Shown one piece after another: positions 35,591 to 44,025 of a DNA stretch of 64,000 nt. The notes under the pieces were generated by a model. It was not told the origin of the DNA. It was given only the letters and a program-made list of their open reading frames with translations, and ran no database searches. Source of the DNA: JBCCIM01 sp965263205 (GTDB taxonomy: Bacteria; Bacteroidota; Rhodothermia; Rhodothermales; JAHQVL01); NCBI GenBank assembly GCA_965263205.1, contig CBDHHF010000035.1, positions 124,001-188,000 on the forward strand. Reading direction: 5' to 3'. Within the stretch, counting starts at the first letter, position 1. Each line of letters begins with the position of its first letter. Made by a program: the position numbers and the translations under genes.

Positions 35591-36715
35591 TTAATGCCCC
35601 GCCTGGATCGACGCCACAAAATTACTGAATCGAGACAAGCCGGCTTCAAGGTAGGGCAAGGGTAAAGCAGAACTGATTCGCAAGTGATGATCCATCCCAA
35701 AACAGTCTCCGGGTACCATGAGCACCTGTTGCTCGTGGCGCAATCGCATTGCCATTTCACTGGAGTTGATCGGTAGGTCATAGCGCACAAAAGAAAGCGC
35801 CGAGGCGCGGGGCAAGGTCAACGAGAAAACACCCGGATGTTGGCTCAGCACCTTGTCGAGCGTGGCAAATCCCGTTTGAATCAATGATCGCGTGCGCGCA
35901 ATCAACTTGGATCGGTTATACAGCGCCATATGGGCAAGTTTGTTAGATAACATGGTAGCACTTACAACGGCGTACTCGTGCCGGCGCCACAGGGCTGCAA
36001 TCACATCTTCTGGCCCCACCATCCAGCCGACACGCAGCCCGGGAAGGCCGTATGCTTTGCTCATGCTGTTCACAGCAATGACGCGATCATACCTGCCGTA
36101 AAGCGTTTGGGTAATGGGCGCGTCGTTGTGCTCGGTGCCGGCATAGACTTCATCTGCCAGAATCCATGCGCCTACCCGATCGGCAGCACGTACCAGCGCA
36201 TCGATTTCTTCGCCATTCAAAATCGAACCCGTGGGGTTATTAGGGTTCACAATCGAAATGACGCGGGTTTTGTTTGTGACGCTTTGCGCCAGTTGATCCA
36301 GGTCTAGCCGCCATCCCTCCGCTTCAATCAGACTGAGATGCTTCACCTTAACACCCATGTTGGCAGCCATGCCACCAAATTGCAGGTAGGTTGGGCGAAA
36401 CGCGAGCACTTCGTCGCCAGGTGAAAGCAAGGTGGTTGCAGCTAATAAATTGGCTTCAGAGGCCCCAACGGTTACGAGTACATTCTCCGGACCAGCTCCG
36501 GGATATAGTGCTGCAATTTGTTCGCGGAGAGCAATTTCGCCATTTACTTCAGGGTAATTGAGCGAGACGCTTTCGAGCACCCCCATATCTTTGCCGGCGA
36601 TCTGCAATAACTCCCCTAGCTCAACAGGATGCACCCCGCTTTCTGAAAAGTTGTAGTCCACCAACTGTTCGTTCTCTGAAAGGAATTGCTCAAGTACAAA
36701 AGGTTGGAAGGTCAT
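35591..36715 (-). CDS. PLP-dependent aminotransferase (class I/II)
   Basis: This 374-residue enzyme has the fold-type I motifs in order: VTVGASEANLLAATTLL (cofactor phosphate loop), SIVNPNNPTGSI, LADEVYAG (PLP-ring Asp) and NSMSKAYGLPGLRVGW with the Schiff-base Lys. It transfers an amino group between an amino acid and a 2-oxo acid. The compact form lacks special substrate motifs, so aspartate, aromatic or capreomycidine-type members are all possible. No pathway neighbours are present. Confidence 0.88.
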   Translation of the reverse strand: MTFQPFVLEQFLSENEQLVDYNFSESGVHPVELGELLQIAGKDMGVLESVSLNYPEVNGEIALREQIAALYPGAGPENVLVTVGASEANLLAATTLLSPGDEVLAFRPTYLQFGGMAANMGVKVKHLSLIEAEGWRLDLDQLAQSVTNKTRVISIVNPNNPTGSILNGEEIDALVRAADRVGAWILADEVYAGTEHNDAPITQTLYGRYDRVIAVNSMSKAYGLPGLRVGWMVGPEDVIAALWRRHEYAVVSATMLSNKLAHMALYNRSKLIARTRSLIQTGFATLDKVLSQHPGVFSLTLPRASALSFVRYDLPINSSEMAMRLRHEQQVLMVPGDCFGMDHHLRISSALPLPYLEAGLSRFSNFVASIQAGH

Positions 36716-36885
36716 GGCGGTTTGGATGTCCAGGTTTCCGAAAAGCTACAAGGGATACCGAATCTACTTCAACCCAACGTTTCCATCCAGTGCCCGGGGA
36801 AATAACGCTATCGCTTTAGCCTTCTCTCCCCTCGTCATGCTCAAGTTGAATGGAGATTACATGTCAAGCCTCCACCCTTCGTCAT

Positions 36886-37095
36886 CCCCAGCTTGACTCT
36901 GTCTATATATCACAAATAAGAAAACTGTCATCCTGACCTTGATTCAGAATCCAGACATCTTAAAAGGGCTAATTAACCCAGTCGTTCTCTGGATACCGGA
37001 TCAAGTCCGGCATGACGTGGAGGAAAAAAACGGGCACGGTGTCTCTTTTGAACGGATGATGTTACTTGTGATATAGAGACAGAGCTTGACTGGGG
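36886..37095. repeat. Imperfect inverted repeat bounding a ~210-bp REP-containing unit
   Basis: The arms 36886-36919 and 37062-37095 match on opposite strands with few differences; they share CTCTGTCT, TATATCACAA and CCCCAG. In the middle of the arms the left copy reads CTTGA where the reversed right copy reads TCAAG. No transposase gene lies inside. It resembles a BIME or MITE-like unit. Confidence 0.6.
36927..37016. repeat. Inverted pair of REP-like palindromes
   Basis: 36927-36955 and 36989-37016 are two copies in opposite orientation of a unit that reads TGGATnCnGnATCAAG followed by a GGnATGAC-type end. Each unit is itself a near-palindrome. This is the arrangement of bacterial interspersed mosaic elements. 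Confidence 0.65.
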
Positions 37096-37199
37096 GTCCA
37101 CCAGTATGGCACAATGGCATTGCCTAAAATTGCGCCGGCTAAGGACACACCAGCCAAGTAATGGGCTGTCGGCAATGCCAGCACCGATCGCCAAACCTG

Positions 37200-37225
37200 T
37201 GGATTCCCAGTCAAGCTGGGAATGA
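37200..37225 (+). repeat. REP-like palindrome, third copy
   Basis: TGGATTCCCAGTCAAGCTGG followed by GAATGA has the same plan as the pair at 36927-37016: a TGGATTC start, a TCAAG core and an ATGA end. Confidence 0.6.
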
Positions 37226-37238
37226 AGGATAAGCTAAA

Positions 37239-37280
37239 ATTCAAAAATCCACATTCAAAAATCCACATTCAAAAATCCGC
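37239..37280 (+). repeat. 14-bp tandem repeat, three copies
   Basis: Three direct copies of ATTCAAAAATCCAC (the last with one change), followed by a partial ATTC. It is noncoding and lies 174 bp before the NlpC/P60-like gene. Confidence 0.85.
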
Positions 37281-37453
37281 ATTCCGAAGTCTCAATTAGA
37301 CACCGTTGTATCATGCTTTGTCCAACAGCTGCGCTCAAAACCCGGTAAAAACATCATTTCCCGGGCATTTAAGGCTTGGCGTAATTTCTGCAAATCGAAC
37401 GATCATCACAGGGCGCATTTCTTTCTCATCCCCTCCCCAATCGTTCGACTGCC

Positions 37454-37942
37454 ATGTACACTGCTACAAAAAAAGCAACGTTAACCCTTGCCCTTTTCTT
37501 TCTGGCGCAACCCCTGCTTGCAACTGCTATTCCCTATAACGATGATGAAATTCAACCTGGCGACCTGCTCTTTTTCTGGATCAGCGACAAAGGCCGGCAC
37601 GTGGGTATTTATCTGGAAGATGGGGTATTCTTCCACGCCTCGACTTCCGAAGGTGTTACGCTAAGCCGGCTCGATGCCGACTACTGGCGGTACCGCCTCA
37701 TTTCCGTCCGCCGTATCAACCACGATGTTTCGCTTGAAGCGTTCAAGCGTGCCTTTAAACGCTATGATCCTGCCCCCTACAAGTATGGCGCGGTGGGCCC
37801 AAACCGGTTCGATTGCTCAGGACTTGTACAGCGTGTTTTCAAAGAACACGGGGTCGACTTACCTCGCACAACCCGTACACAGTTGCGGGAAGGCTGGAAA
37901 GTCATGTCTGGCCGCGACTACCTGCTTCGCAACAGGCGCTAA
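37454..37942 (+). CDS. Circularly permuted NlpC/P60-like peptidase
   Basis: This 162-residue exported protein (signal peptide to about residue 26) contains all landmarks of an NlpC/P60 cysteine peptidase in permuted order. Residues 35-88 are the normal C-terminal half: PGDLLFF, RHVGIYLEDGVFFHAS with candidate catalytic H49 and third polar residue H61, and a YW-R-VRRI end. Residues 105-150 are the normal N-terminal half: YGAVGPNRFDCSGLVQRVF with candidate nucleophile C121, then LPRTTRTQLREG. Classical members cleave cell-wall peptides and have Cys before His. All three residues are kept, so activity is plausible. It stands alone, and its partner proteins are unknown. Confidence 0.82.
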   Translation: MYTATKKATLTLALFFLAQPLLATAIPYNDDEIQPGDLLFFWISDKGRHVGIYLEDGVFFHASTSEGVTLSRLDADYWRYRLISVRRINHDVSLEAFKRAFKRYDPAPYKYGAVGPNRFDCSGLVQRVFKEHGVDLPRTTRTQLREGWKVMSGRDYLLRNRR

Positions 37943-38038
37943 ATCGAAATACGCTGGCTGATTCACGTCGGATCTTTGTGGCAATTTGTGTAAGTTTCGG
38001 GACAATGAATCTTACACAGCCACACCAGTGATACACCC

Positions 38039-40285
38039 GTGAATCTCCCCCCACTTGATACCACATGTATGCTATCCGGCAGCCTGTCGCAAATCCTGCA
38101 TCGGGTTGCCACCCTCGTCATCTGCTTTGTTTGTTTGATTGCCTTTCCCCTGCCATCAGACGCGCAGACAACCCGGACAACTGACTGGCTTCTGGATAGC
38201 TCCCGTTTCACGGCCCACGTACAGCAACATGATGCTGATGAAACGCTTGTGATCAGCAATGGTCTTATTTCCAGAACGTTCAAGCTGGCACCCAATGGTG
38301 CTACAATCGGATTTGACAACCTGATGACGGGGGCATCCATCCTGCGTGGCGTCAAACCAGAAGCTGTGGTAATGCTTGATAGCACTACTTATGCTATCGG
38401 GGGATTGATCGGGCAACCGAACTATGCGTACCTGGACCCTGGTTGGATTGACCAGTTACACGCGGATTCCTTGGCCTTTCAGTTCAATGGCTATGAAACG
38501 GGCCCCATCGAAGCCCCTTTTCCCTGGAAGCGGGTGCGCCATCACGATGAGCAATTAAACTGGCCGCCAAAAGGGATTTCCTTGCGAATGGATTATACGC
38601 CGCCATCCCACGCAGCCTCATTGGCCGGCGTTTCGGTTTCCGTCCACTATGCGATGTATGATGGGATACCAGCCTACAGCAAATGGATCACCGTTGAAAA
38701 CACATCAGATCATGCCATAAACCTGGATGCGTTTACCAGCGAACTGTTAGCCGCGGTTGAACCTGAATCCTGGGTAGAAACCCGTGGCGTTCCGATGCCA
38801 ACACCCAACCTACACGTTGAGACAGACTACGCGTTTGGTGGGATGCGCCCTGAAAATGCAAACCGGCTCGCTGTTCACTGGGTTGCAGATCCGGATTACG
38901 ACACGCAGGTCAATTATTTACGTACCACACCTGCACTCCTGGAAGTACGGCCTACGTATGGCCCCGATCAAACCATCGCTGCTGGCACTACGTTCTCGTC
39001 ATTTCGGTCCTACATGCTGGTATTTGACTCCACGGAACGCGAGCGCAAAGGACTCGCAAAACGCAAGCTCTACCGCACCATTGCCCCCTGGGTAACCGAA
39101 AACCCGATTATGATGCACGTGCGCTTTGCCGACTGGGAAAGCGTAAAGAAAGCGATCGACCAGGCGGCTGACGTTGGATTTGAGATGGTCATTCTGACGT
39201 TTGGCAGCGGGTTCGATATTGAAAATCAGGATCCGGAATACCGGCGTGAGATGCAGCGTTTTGCGAGTTACGCAAAGTCTAAAGGCGTAGAATTGGGAGG
39301 GTATTCGTTACTCTCGAGCCGGCGCATAGAACCAGACGAATACAACTCCGTCAATCCGCAAACGGGGCAACCCGGTGGACAAACCCACGGGTTTAGTCCG
39401 GCACTCGCAAGTCCGTGGGGACAGGCATACTTCGAGAACCTGTACGAATTCTACCGCACCTCAGGCTTTACCCTGCTGGAGCATGATGGCTCCTATCCCG
39501 GCGACCTGGATGCCGCTGCCCGCCCGCCTTTACAAAAAGGCGTACATGATTCGCGCTGGGTGCAATGGAACATCATCGCTGATTTCTACAAATGGTGCCG
39601 CGCAGAGGGCATCTACCTGAATGTGCCCGACTGGTATTTCCTGGTGGGTTCAACCAAAGTTGCCATGGGCTACCGTGAGACCAACTGGTCACTGCCGCGC
39701 GCGCAACAAGTCATTCATGCCCGGCAAAACATATACGACGGCACCTGGGATAAAACCCCATCGATGGGCTGGATGTTTGTGCCACTTACCGAGTACCACG
39801 GTGGTGGTGAGGCCGCTACCATCGAGCCACTCGACACCCACATTGCGCATTATGAGCAAATGCTGGCCAATAACATGGGCGCCGGCGTTCAGGCAGCCTA
39901 CCGCGGTCCGCGACTTTATGACACGCCGCGGACCAAAGCCATGGTCATGAAGTGGGTAAACTGGTACAAACAGTATCGTACCATTCTGGAAAGCGACCTC
40001 ATCCATGGACGCCGCGCTGACGGCAAGGACATCGACTGGATGCTGCATGTTAATCCAGCCATCGAGGAAAAAGGCATGCTGGTTGTATTTAATCCGCTCA
40101 AAGAAGCGGTTACTCGCACACTCAAGGTTCCGTTGTATTACACGGGCCTTACCCAAGCTGCCGCCGTGATGCATGAGGACAAAGCAGCAACAACGTACCC
40201 GCTATCCCGCGATTATGCAATAACCCTGGACGTCTCCGTGCCACCGAGCAGTATGACCTGGTATGTCGTAAAACAGGCCGATTAA
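38039..40285 (+). CDS. Secreted alpha-galactosidase-like glycoside hydrolase
   Basis: A GTG at 38039 or, more likely, the ATG at 38069 starts this protein of ~740 residues. A signal peptide ends near PSDAQ. The N-terminal ~300 residues form a beta-sandwich (SNGLISRTFKLAPNGATIGFDNL, SKWITVENTSDHAINL). A barrel follows with FADWESVKKAIDQAADVGFEM, GYSLLSSRRI and FTLLEHDGSYPGDLDA, whose Asp is a candidate nucleophile. A small C-terminal beta domain ends SMTWYVVK. The layout resembles clan GH-D (GH36/GH27) enzymes, but I cannot fix the family or the substrate. It follows the permuted peptidase gene on the same strand and is monocistronic. Confidence 0.65.
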   Translation: MNLPPLDTTCMLSGSLSQILHRVATLVICFVCLIAFPLPSDAQTTRTTDWLLDSSRFTAHVQQHDADETLVISNGLISRTFKLAPNGATIGFDNLMTGASILRGVKPEAVVMLDSTTYAIGGLIGQPNYAYLDPGWIDQLHADSLAFQFNGYETGPIEAPFPWKRVRHHDEQLNWPPKGISLRMDYTPPSHAASLAGVSVSVHYAMYDGIPAYSKWITVENTSDHAINLDAFTSELLAAVEPESWVETRGVPMPTPNLHVETDYAFGGMRPENANRLAVHWVADPDYDTQVNYLRTTPALLEVRPTYGPDQTIAAGTTFSSFRSYMLVFDSTERERKGLAKRKLYRTIAPWVTENPIMMHVRFADWESVKKAIDQAADVGFEMVILTFGSGFDIENQDPEYRREMQRFASYAKSKGVELGGYSLLSSRRIEPDEYNSVNPQTGQPGGQTHGFSPALASPWGQAYFENLYEFYRTSGFTLLEHDGSYPGDLDAAARPPLQKGVHDSRWVQWNIIADFYKWCRAEGIYLNVPDWYFLVGSTKVAMGYRETNWSLPRAQQVIHARQNIYDGTWDKTPSMGWMFVPLTEYHGGGEAATIEPLDTHIAHYEQMLANNMGAGVQAAYRGPRLYDTPRTKAMVMKWVNWYKQYRTILESDLIHGRRADGKDIDWMLHVNPAIEEKGMLVVFNPLKEAVTRTLKVPLYYTGLTQAAAVMHEDKAATTYPLSRDYAITLDVSVPPSSMTWYVVKQAD

Positions 40286-40310
40286 CAGGAGTTTGGATTA
40301 TAAGTTAGGC

Positions 40311-40381
40311 GTTCGTGCTTCCGGGTGTTCGTGCTTCCGGGCTTATACGAAATCCCATGAACCCGCAATCCCGAAAGCACG
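40311..40381. repeat. 16-bp spaced direct repeats plus inverted copy
   Basis: GTTCGTGCTTCCGGG occurs at 40311-40325 and 40327-40341, and its inverse (CCCGAAAGCACG) at 40370-40381. The inverse can fold back on the first copies. A diverged pair of the same unit occurs at 50436-50467. The unit lies between the stop codons of convergent genes. Confidence 0.7.
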
Positions 40382-40404
40382 CTCCTTTCCAGCAACTGTA
40401 GACA

Positions 40405-41268
40405 TCACGGACTCTCCCTTACTACCTCAAACTCCTGCACCACCCCGTTGAAGGCTGTAAAAATACCAAGACCTCCTTCAATGTTGGACGGGGGCTCCGT
40501 CAGGTCTCGAGAATCCTGTTCGCGATTTTCGAAAAGGTCGGCGTATTCCTGGTTGATCTGGTACACCGTCACAAAATGTGGTCCCAACCAACTCAGTGTC
40601 ACGGGGATGATGTCGTGAAAATTGGCCGTTGTCGGCTCTGAGACAATTTCAAAATCACCGATGAAGTCTCGCGCAAAATCCGGTAAAATGAAGTCGGGCT
40701 CCTCGGGGTCATCACTGGTGACCACAACGTAGTGATAGTCTGCCGCCGGATTATCCCAGGTAACCGTAAAAAACTCACTGAGGCTATCAAAATTACCACC
40801 GCCTCCGCCAAAACCGATGCCCCCAAAATTAGGTACGGGCATTTCGTCTGAGGGCAACTGTACATTTTGCGGGGGTGCCGGCACCATGGTCGTTGCGGTA
40901 ATATTGGCGCCTTCAAACGTGATGGATAGCGTGAAGACATCCCCGGTTTCGATGGTCAGATCATCTCCTTCATACGCATAAAAGCCATCTGTACCAGAAG
41001 CGGTAAGCGAATAACGTTCCCCTCCCCTGGATAACACAACCGTTGCATCATTTACAGGCATACTGGTGGAGTCAGTGCTTTCGAAGGGAATGGAGCGTTT
41101 CAGCTTTACATCGTTGACCGGCTCGCCGGCAAAAAGAAAGGCCTCAACAACAAGCAAATCTTCTGGCTCATCAACGGTTGCACTGTCACACCCCATTCCC
41201 CCCATCAAGCATACGCAGGCACACAAAAAGCGGAAATATTTCATTGGTCTCGATAACATTGGATACAT
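40405..41268 (-). CDS. DUF4249-family lipoprotein
   Basis: The 287-residue protein probably starts at the Met at 41244 (MKYFRFLCACVCLMGGMGC); its lipobox MGGMGC marks a lipoprotein. The body has the DUF4249 pattern: DLLVVEAFLFAGEPVNDVKLKRS at the start, a beta-rich middle with NDATVVLSRGGERYSLTAS, and the C-terminal PSNIEGGLGIFTAFNG motif. DUF4249 proteins are surface lipoproteins of Bacteroidota encoded beside TonB receptors; their ligands are unknown. It follows the receptor gene by 18 bases in one operon. Confidence 0.82.
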   Translation of the reverse strand: MYPMLSRPMKYFRFLCACVCLMGGMGCDSATVDEPEDLLVVEAFLFAGEPVNDVKLKRSIPFESTDSTSMPVNDATVVLSRGGERYSLTASGTDGFYAYEGDDLTIETGDVFTLSITFEGANITATTMVPAPPQNVQLPSDEMPVPNFGGIGFGGGGGNFDSLSEFFTVTWDNPAADYHYVVVTSDDPEEPDFILPDFARDFIGDFEIVSEPTTANFHDIIPVTLSWLGPHFVTVYQINQEYADLFENREQDSRDLTEPPSNIEGGLGIFTAFNGVVQEFEVVRESP

Positions 41269-41286
41269 GAATTTGGCAACTGCGCA

Positions 41287-43854
41287 TCAAAAATCGACGC
41301 GAAACGAAATGTTTGGTGTGAAGCCGAGAAAACCCACATCTGTCACGGTCACAGGCGTTTCTGCAAGGTCAAATTCTTTGTACCAGATGTTATTCTGGTT
41401 GTACAGATTGAACACAGAAAACCCGAGCCTGCCCTTCCCCTCCTCGCCTACTGGAAACAGGTAATGGATGGCCAAATCCAATCGGTGGTAGTCTGGCAGC
41501 CTGCGATCATTTTTACCGCTCACATGGATATAGCTCTGTACAGACCCGTCCACCAACTCGATATCATAAAACGACTCCGGGGCCGTGTAAGGCTTGCCAG
41601 AAGCATAGGTCCATGTGAGCGATCCCAGCCATTTCTCATTGATCTCAAAACTATTCACAAGCTTGAGTTCATGCTCCTGATCCTGTAGCGCAGGAAAGGG
41701 CTCCCCATCGTTCAAGTCCAGAAACGTGTGCTCTACTTCAGCCAGGGTATAGCTCAGCCAACCGGTAAAGCGTCCCGTCTTTTTCTGGATCAGAAATTCA
41801 ATGCCGCGAGCAACACCATCTCCGGTAAAGAACAACTCATCGGCACTGATTTCACGGATGCTGGGCCTAAAGCGAAGGGAAAATTCTGTAAGGCCTGACA
41901 GGTCTTTGTAATAGGCTTCAGCATCAAACAGCCAGGAATCAAGCTCATAACTCAAGCCGGCAACATAATGCGTTGCACTTTGCACCCCCACATCCTCTCC
42001 GTCTGCCAGCAACCAGAAATCCCGCGCACCTTCGGTCACATTTTCATTCACCACGCGCGCGACAAACTGGTTGTATTGGCCATACGCTGCTTTCACATGC
42101 AGTTGCTCTGTTAGATTCAGCTTCATCGCCAACCGCGGCTCCACGTACGTTTCATCCACCTGATCATAGTAGGCGATGCGAATCCCGGGCGTGATGGTCA
42201 AGCCTGGAAACACGCGCCATGCGTCTTGTAGATATCCACTAAAATGACGGGCTTGCTGATCACGACTTAGAATACCCAGCGTATCATCCCGCACAAAATC
42301 GTAGGTCACATCTGAAGCGGTGTACTGGAAGCCAAAGTCTACGTTGTGATGTTGCGCCAATCGCCACTCGTTTTCGAGCTTGAGCGTGAAGTCTTGCACG
42401 TCGTTATTCTCTACAGTACTGAATCTGTTTTCGAACAACAACGTGTCCGCTTCTGCGTCGCGTCGCTCTACAAACCCATTCCGGTCGTAGTCGCTAAAAT
42501 AGTTCGAGTAGGCAACCAGGGCATTGGTATAAAAACGCGGACTCCACTGCCGCGACCACTTGGTACTTACGCCGATGTTGCCCCAATCCGTAAAGTCAGC
42601 AAGTTCACTATCGATTAGCACACCCGTGTCGGCACTCAGATTCCCTGCTCCCGGGATCAATTCGCGCGACTTGTCGAGGTGGTCTTTGCCGTTGTAAAAA
42701 CTTAGCGCAAGCACATCGTTGCGCGTAGGCCGATACGTAAAACGCGCGTTGAGATCGTAGAAGTAAAAATTAGGCTCAACTGCAGCGGACTGCGCACTGA
42801 ATGGACCGCCACCGGTTTGATCCTCATTTAGGCCCTCTCCGGTCACCGTCTCGTAGATGCTGCTATACACACCAGACTCCAGGATGTCGGTATACGACCG
42901 GCGCGCTGATACCAACAGGCTACTTTTTGAACCGATCGGCGCTTCGATAGTCGCGTTCGCACTCAAAAGGTTCACGCTGGCATGGCCGGCCAGCACATTT
43001 GCCCCCGTTCGGCCGGTCAGGTCGACCACGCTCGAAGTGCGACCACCGTACTTCGCGGGGTACCCGCCTTTAAACACCTGCACGTCTTTGATCGCATCGG
43101 CGTTAAAGGCGCTAAAAAAACCGTAAAAATGATCCACATGATACACCGTCATACCATCGAGTAACACGAGGTTTTGATCGGGTGTGCCACCTCTGACAAA
43201 CAAGCCGGCAGACCCTTCGTTGGTGCCACTGATTCCAGGCATCAATTGCAGTGACCGAAAAATGTCGACGTCGCCGGCTGTTGGAAGTACAGCAAGATCC
43301 TTCGGAGAGATGGTAATCTGACTTACGTTCTCAGCCGTTTTCATCATCTGGTACCGCTCAGCGGTAACCACTACGTCTTCGTCGAACGATGCTGTGGTGG
43401 GCTGCAAATACACATCCAGCGGTTTATCCAGGGTGCGGATGTCCAGCCTGAACTGAGCCGGCTGATACCCCAGGTATCGAAATCCAATGGTGACACTGTC
43501 TTCAGGGACGTTCAAGAGTGCAAAAAAGCCATCCACATTCGTAGCAGCACCCAGGTCTGTCCCGACAACAAAAACACTGGCATTGGGTAAGGTCTCACCC
43601 GTATCTGCATCGCGAACCGTCCCCGATACCGTCTTCTGGGCCTGCGCGGGCATGGCAATGCCGATCAGCACACACGCGAGCAATACGGCCGGCGTGTGGT
43701 GCATGCTCCAGGTTCGCAAACGCGCTACCGCTGGCATGCAATGCAACAAGTTAAGGCTCATCAATATTCTCCATTTTCTGAAACACAATCGGGTCCCTTG
43801 TGGCAACACACGCGCTAATCTATCACTAACTGGCTGCATTGGGTGTCTGAACAA
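41287..43854 (-). CDS. TonB-dependent receptor with carboxypeptidase-like N-domain
   Basis: The longest frame is 855 residues, but the first ~31-50 residues do not look natural. The Mets at 43761 or 43704 give a proper signal peptide (VLLACVLIGIAMPAQAQ). The parts are a carboxypeptidase-regulatory-like domain (TVSGTVRDADTGETLPNASV), a plug (SQITISPKDLAVLPTAGDVD, LFVRGGTPDQNLVLLDG, KGGYPAKYGGRTSSVVDL), and a barrel ending in the aromatic ISFRVDF typical of outer-membrane proteins. It is of the kind paired with DUF4249 lipoproteins. It is transcribed away from a histidine kinase/regulator pair 170 bp distant, which may control it. Confidence 0.91.
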   Translation of the reverse strand: MFRHPMQPVSDRLARVLPQGTRLCFRKWRILMSLNLLHCMPAVARLRTWSMHHTPAVLLACVLIGIAMPAQAQKTVSGTVRDADTGETLPNASVFVVGTDLGAATNVDGFFALLNVPEDSVTIGFRYLGYQPAQFRLDIRTLDKPLDVYLQPTTASFDEDVVVTAERYQMMKTAENVSQITISPKDLAVLPTAGDVDIFRSLQLMPGISGTNEGSAGLFVRGGTPDQNLVLLDGMTVYHVDHFYGFFSAFNADAIKDVQVFKGGYPAKYGGRTSSVVDLTGRTGANVLAGHASVNLLSANATIEAPIGSKSSLLVSARRSYTDILESGVYSSIYETVTGEGLNEDQTGGGPFSAQSAAVEPNFYFYDLNARFTYRPTRNDVLALSFYNGKDHLDKSRELIPGAGNLSADTGVLIDSELADFTDWGNIGVSTKWSRQWSPRFYTNALVAYSNYFSDYDRNGFVERRDAEADTLLFENRFSTVENNDVQDFTLKLENEWRLAQHHNVDFGFQYTASDVTYDFVRDDTLGILSRDQQARHFSGYLQDAWRVFPGLTITPGIRIAYYDQVDETYVEPRLAMKLNLTEQLHVKAAYGQYNQFVARVVNENVTEGARDFWLLADGEDVGVQSATHYVAGLSYELDSWLFDAEAYYKDLSGLTEFSLRFRPSIREISADELFFTGDGVARGIEFLIQKKTGRFTGWLSYTLAEVEHTFLDLNDGEPFPALQDQEHELKLVNSFEINEKWLGSLTWTYASGKPYTAPESFYDIELVDGSVQSYIHVSGKNDRRLPDYHRLDLAIHYLFPVGEEGKGRLGFSVFNLYNQNNIWYKEFDLAETPVTVTDVGFLGFTPNISFRVDF

Positions 43855-43904
43855 TCCTCCTGCAGGGTGGCGAATATACTAACGGGATGCGTGATCGCCA
43901 TGTT

Positions 43905-43942
43905 GTTACAGCGCTTTAAAAAGGATGTAACAGATGTAAACA
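43905..43942 (+). promoter_or_regulatory. Two GTWAC-N4 repeat boxes upstream of the kinase/regulator genes
   Basis: GTTACAGCGCTTTAAA (43905) and GTAACAGATGTAAACA (43927) are spaced 22 bp. The second has two half-sites, GTAAC and GTAAA, with 4 bases between them. The same pattern recurs at 46663-46697. CpxR-type regulators bind GTAAA-N5-GTAAA, which is similar. The sites lie in the divergent gap between the TonB receptor and the histidine kinase. Confidence 0.45.
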
Positions 43943-44025
43943 CCCGGTTTCAGGCGTGTTAATTCTACACATTTTGTAGAAACGAACCCCAGCGACGGCC
44001 GTATTTGGTGCCAGACATTTCCTCT

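Larger units (their letters stand above)
36716..37453. other. 738-bp repeat-rich intergenic region
   Basis: No gene is seen. The stretch holds an imperfect inverted repeat with 34-bp arms, three REP-like palindromes and a 14-bp tandem repeat, listed separately. It also contains the promoter of the NlpC/P60-like gene. Confidence 0.65.

Noticed and set aside
36714..36896. 60-codon plus-strand frame after the aminotransferase start
   Set aside because: It overlaps the aminotransferase start region and REP-like repeats, and shows no protein features.
36886..37280. CRISPR array
   Set aside because: The repeats are palindromic REP-like units and a gapless tandem repeat; there are no regular spacers and no cas genes.
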